From an uncultured Dorea sp. (GTDB lineage Bacteria > Bacillota > Clostridia > Lachnospirales > Lachnospiraceae): a DNA stretch of 23,968 nucleotides. The stretch lies in the NCBI GenBank assembly GCA_934295165.1, contig CAKRAT010000034.1, forward strand, positions 1-23,968, written 5' to 3'. Position 1 is the first letter of the stretch, and every line of letters begins with the position of its first letter. The position numbers and the translations under genes were made by a program. Of this stretch, positions 22,455 through 23,968 are shown one piece after another. The notes beneath the pieces were generated by a model. That model made no database searches. It was given only the letters and a program-made list of their open reading frames with translations, and had not been told where the DNA came from.

Positions 22455-23471
22455 ATGAAATATATTTCTTTTGCCATTCCGTGTTACAATTCACAGGACT
22501 ATATGGCTCATGCGATAGAAAGTATTCTTCCGGGTGGAGAAGACGTTGAAATTATTATCGTAAATGACGGATCAAAAGACAGAACATCAGAGATTGCTCA
22601 CGACTATATGGAAAAATATCCTACAATTGTTAAAGTAGTAGACAAGGAAAATGGTGGACATGGAGATGCTGTAAACTCCGGACTGACATATGCCACCGGC
22701 AAATATTTTAAGGTTGTAGACAGTGATGACTGGGTGGATGAAGATGCACTTCATAAAATTCTGGAAGTGTTACGCCATATGGAAGAAGATGCAATGGAAT
22801 TGGATATGCTGATTGCCAACTATGTATACGAGAAAGTTGGAGCAGCGCACAAGAAAGTAATCCATTACCGCAATGTATTGCCGCAGGATGAGATTTTCCG
22901 TTGGGATGATATGGGACATTTTCATCTGGATCAGTATATTCTGATGCATTCAGTTATCTATCGCACCGATATGTTGAAATTAATCCAGCTTCATCTGCCG
23001 AAGCATACATTCTATGTGGACAATATTTATGTATATTATCCACTTCCACATGTGCGAAAGATTTACTATATGGATGTAGATTTTTACAGATATTTTATCG
23101 GACGCGAGGATCAGTCGGTTAATGAGAAAGTAATGATCAAAAGGCTGGATCAGCAGATATTTGTCACAAAGACAATGATTGATATGTATCAGTTGAAAAA
23201 CATCGGAAGTAAGAAATTAAGACAGTATATGTTGAATTATCTGGCAATCATGATGACAGTTTCTTCTATTCTTTGTATCCGTTCCAAGAATAAAGAAAAT
23301 CTGGAGAAGAAAAAGGAATTATGGCAGTATCTGAAGAAGAAAGATCTGCGCAGTTTTATAAAGATCCGCTATGGAATTCTCGGGCAGACGATGAATATTC
23401 CGGGAAAATCCGGACGTAAGATATCGTCACTGGCGTATACAGTTGCAAGACGTCTGATTGGGTTTAATTAA
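22455..23471 (+). CDS. Family 2 glycosyltransferase
   Basis: 338 residues from ATG 22455. The GT-A fold begins at once (ISFAIPCYNSQ), followed by the nucleotide-binding IIIVNDGSKDRT (Asp38), the ENGGHGDAVNSGL segment, and the metal-binding DSDDW (89-93). This is the order seen in GT2 inverting transferases such as those making cell-wall or exopolysaccharides. The acceptor half contains several aromatic-rich strands (DNIYVYYPLPHVRKIYYMD) and a basic C-terminus. There is no clear TM segment. Donor and acceptor cannot be inferred. It appears to be a single-gene unit; a long inverted repeat follows it. Confidence 0.92.
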   Translation: MKYISFAIPCYNSQDYMAHAIESILPGGEDVEIIIVNDGSKDRTSEIAHDYMEKYPTIVKVVDKENGGHGDAVNSGLTYATGKYFKVVDSDDWVDEDALHKILEVLRHMEEDAMELDMLIANYVYEKVGAAHKKVIHYRNVLPQDEIFRWDDMGHFHLDQYILMHSVIYRTDMLKLIQLHLPKHTFYVDNIYVYYPLPHVRKIYYMDVDFYRYFIGREDQSVNEKVMIKRLDQQIFVTKTMIDMYQLKNIGSKKLRQYMLNYLAIMMTVSSILCIRSKNKENLEKKKELWQYLKKKDLRSFIKIRYGILGQTMNIPGKSGRKISSLAYTVARRLIGFN

Positions 23472-23480
23472 TTGTTTCTA

Positions 23481-23752
23481 TTTAATTTATCATGTCGGCT
23501 ATCACCGATCGGAATAAACTTACAAGGTCCTATCCTGTGCTGACTCCAACATGGGGAAATTCTAAAGCAAAAAAGTTGACCTAAAAACGAGCTCACAAAA
23601 AATCCAAACTCGACATTCGTCTCAGACAGTGGATTTTTTGTGAGCAAACGGTCAACTTTTTTACTTAAGAATTACCAGCCATGAGTCCGTATGCACAGGA
23701 TAGGACCTTGTAAGTTTATTCCTGCGGTTTCGCATGCCATAATAATTAAATG
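23481..23752. repeat. Long nested inverted repeat (fold-back or MITE-like element)
   Basis: A perfect 30-bp inverted repeat joins 23511-23540 to 23693-23722. Inside it, 23558-23581 pairs imperfectly with 23650-23673 (TTGACC against GGTCAA is part of it). GCTCACAAAAAATCCA (23591-23606) pairs perfectly with 23630-23645 around a 23-nt loop. Outside, TTTAATT (23481-23487) faces AATTAAA (23744-23750). No reading frame fills it and no clear target duplication flanks it. It lies between convergent genes, so it could terminate both, or be a small mobile repeat or a structured RNA. Confidence 0.85.
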
Positions 23753-23754
23753 GA

Positions 23755-23779
23755 GAACTGTAACCTTTTATTACAGTTC
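23755..23779. other. 9-bp hairpin after the SseB-like gene
   Basis: GAACTGTAA (23755-23763) pairs with TTACAGTTC (23771-23779) around a 7-nt loop. It lies 19 nt past the stop codon of the minus-strand gene. No T-run follows on either strand, so it is only a possible weak terminator. Confidence 0.4.
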
Positions 23780-23798
23780 GGGGATCTGGCTTAGTGAA

Positions 23799-23968
23799 TT
23801 AAGTAGAAATCTCCCCTAAAATAATTTTCAATAGTACTTTATCCAACATAATCGTCCGGTTCCAGGGGTTGATGATGATACCCTGAATGTCATCGGTTGT
23901 AATGGCAGAACTAAATAACTGTTTCATATCAGTAAGAAATGTAGACATTACGCTTCCGGAACCTTTGA
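23799..23968 (-). CDS. SseB-like protein, C-terminal part (runs off the window)
   Basis: On the minus strand an open frame enters from the right edge and ends at TAA (23801-23799), giving the last 55 residues. MSTFLTDMKQLFSSAITTDD is followed by IQGIIINPWNRTIMLDKVLL. The G(I/V)(I/V)(I/V)NP(W/F) stretch followed by a hydrophobic pair and LDK.LL resembles the end of SseB (enhanced serine sensitivity)-type domains. The function of this family is poorly defined. The 5' end and start are outside the window, so length and domain makeup are unknown. Confidence 0.6.
   Translation of the reverse strand, partial: KGSGSVMSTFLTDMKQLFSSAITTDDIQGIIINPWNRTIMLDKVLLKIILGEIST

Noticed and set aside
23511..23722. 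Inverted repeat as a retron msr-msd or part of a CRISPR array
   Set aside because: There is no reverse transcriptase or cas gene in the window and no regularly spaced direct repeats; nested inverted arms alone do not support either.

Overview
The window looks like a chromosomal segment of a low-to-moderate GC Firmicute, most plausibly a gut Clostridia of the Lachnospiraceae type. This is judged from the gene families, the strong AGGAGG-type ribosome binding sites, A-rich codon use and SigA-type promoters. No phage, insertion sequence transposase or CRISPR array is visible. Identity rests on reading alone; no database search was possible.

Layout. (1) 1-163: tRNA-Gly(TCC) and tRNA-Pro(TGG) on the minus strand with a shared promoter. 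(2) 466-2879: a membrane-tethered C39-like cysteine peptidase, a MalY/PatB-type C-S lyase, and a possible 42-residue membrane peptide. A hairpin separates these from a minus-strand aldo/keto reductase (2999-3916). (3) 4075-13256: a long plus-strand run of tightly spaced genes. It holds a MATE exporter, a GGDEF diguanylate cyclase, an OmpR-type response regulator, a histidine kinase, an ABC ATPase and a large FtsX-type permease. It ends with two genes that together look like a HipA-like kinase split over two polypeptides. (4) 13297-14028 or 14082, minus strand: an unrecognised polytopic membrane protein. (5) 14325-14398: tRNA-Arg(ACG). (6) 14549-16820: a cobalamin riboswitch followed by two lipoproteins, the first a surface-anchored CbiK-type chelatase-like protein. 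(7) 17116-18363: a phosphofructokinase with the residue signature of the pyrophosphate-dependent type. (8) 18641-22161: two overlapping genes, a pseudokinase-TM-helical repeat protein (EssB/YukC-like topology) and a membrane-anchored Ig-like repeat protein. (9) 22455-23471: a family 2 glycosyltransferase. (10) 23481-23752: a long nested inverted repeat. (11) From 23799: the 3' end of a minus-strand SseB-like gene running off the window.

How the parts may work together. The MATE-GGDEF-RR-HK-ABC-permease run resembles an envelope-stress or antimicrobial-peptide sensing and efflux module with a c-di-GMP enzyme built in. The riboswitch unit suggests cobalamin-repressed display of tetrapyrrole or cobalt handling lipoproteins on the cell surface. 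The pseudokinase/Ig-like pair looks like a membrane complex with a cytoplasmic pseudokinase head and large extracellular domains. The most unusual items are the split HipA-like kinase pair, the riboswitch-controlled surface CbiK, the pseudokinase/Ig-like pair, and the 212-nt nested inverted repeat near the right edge.
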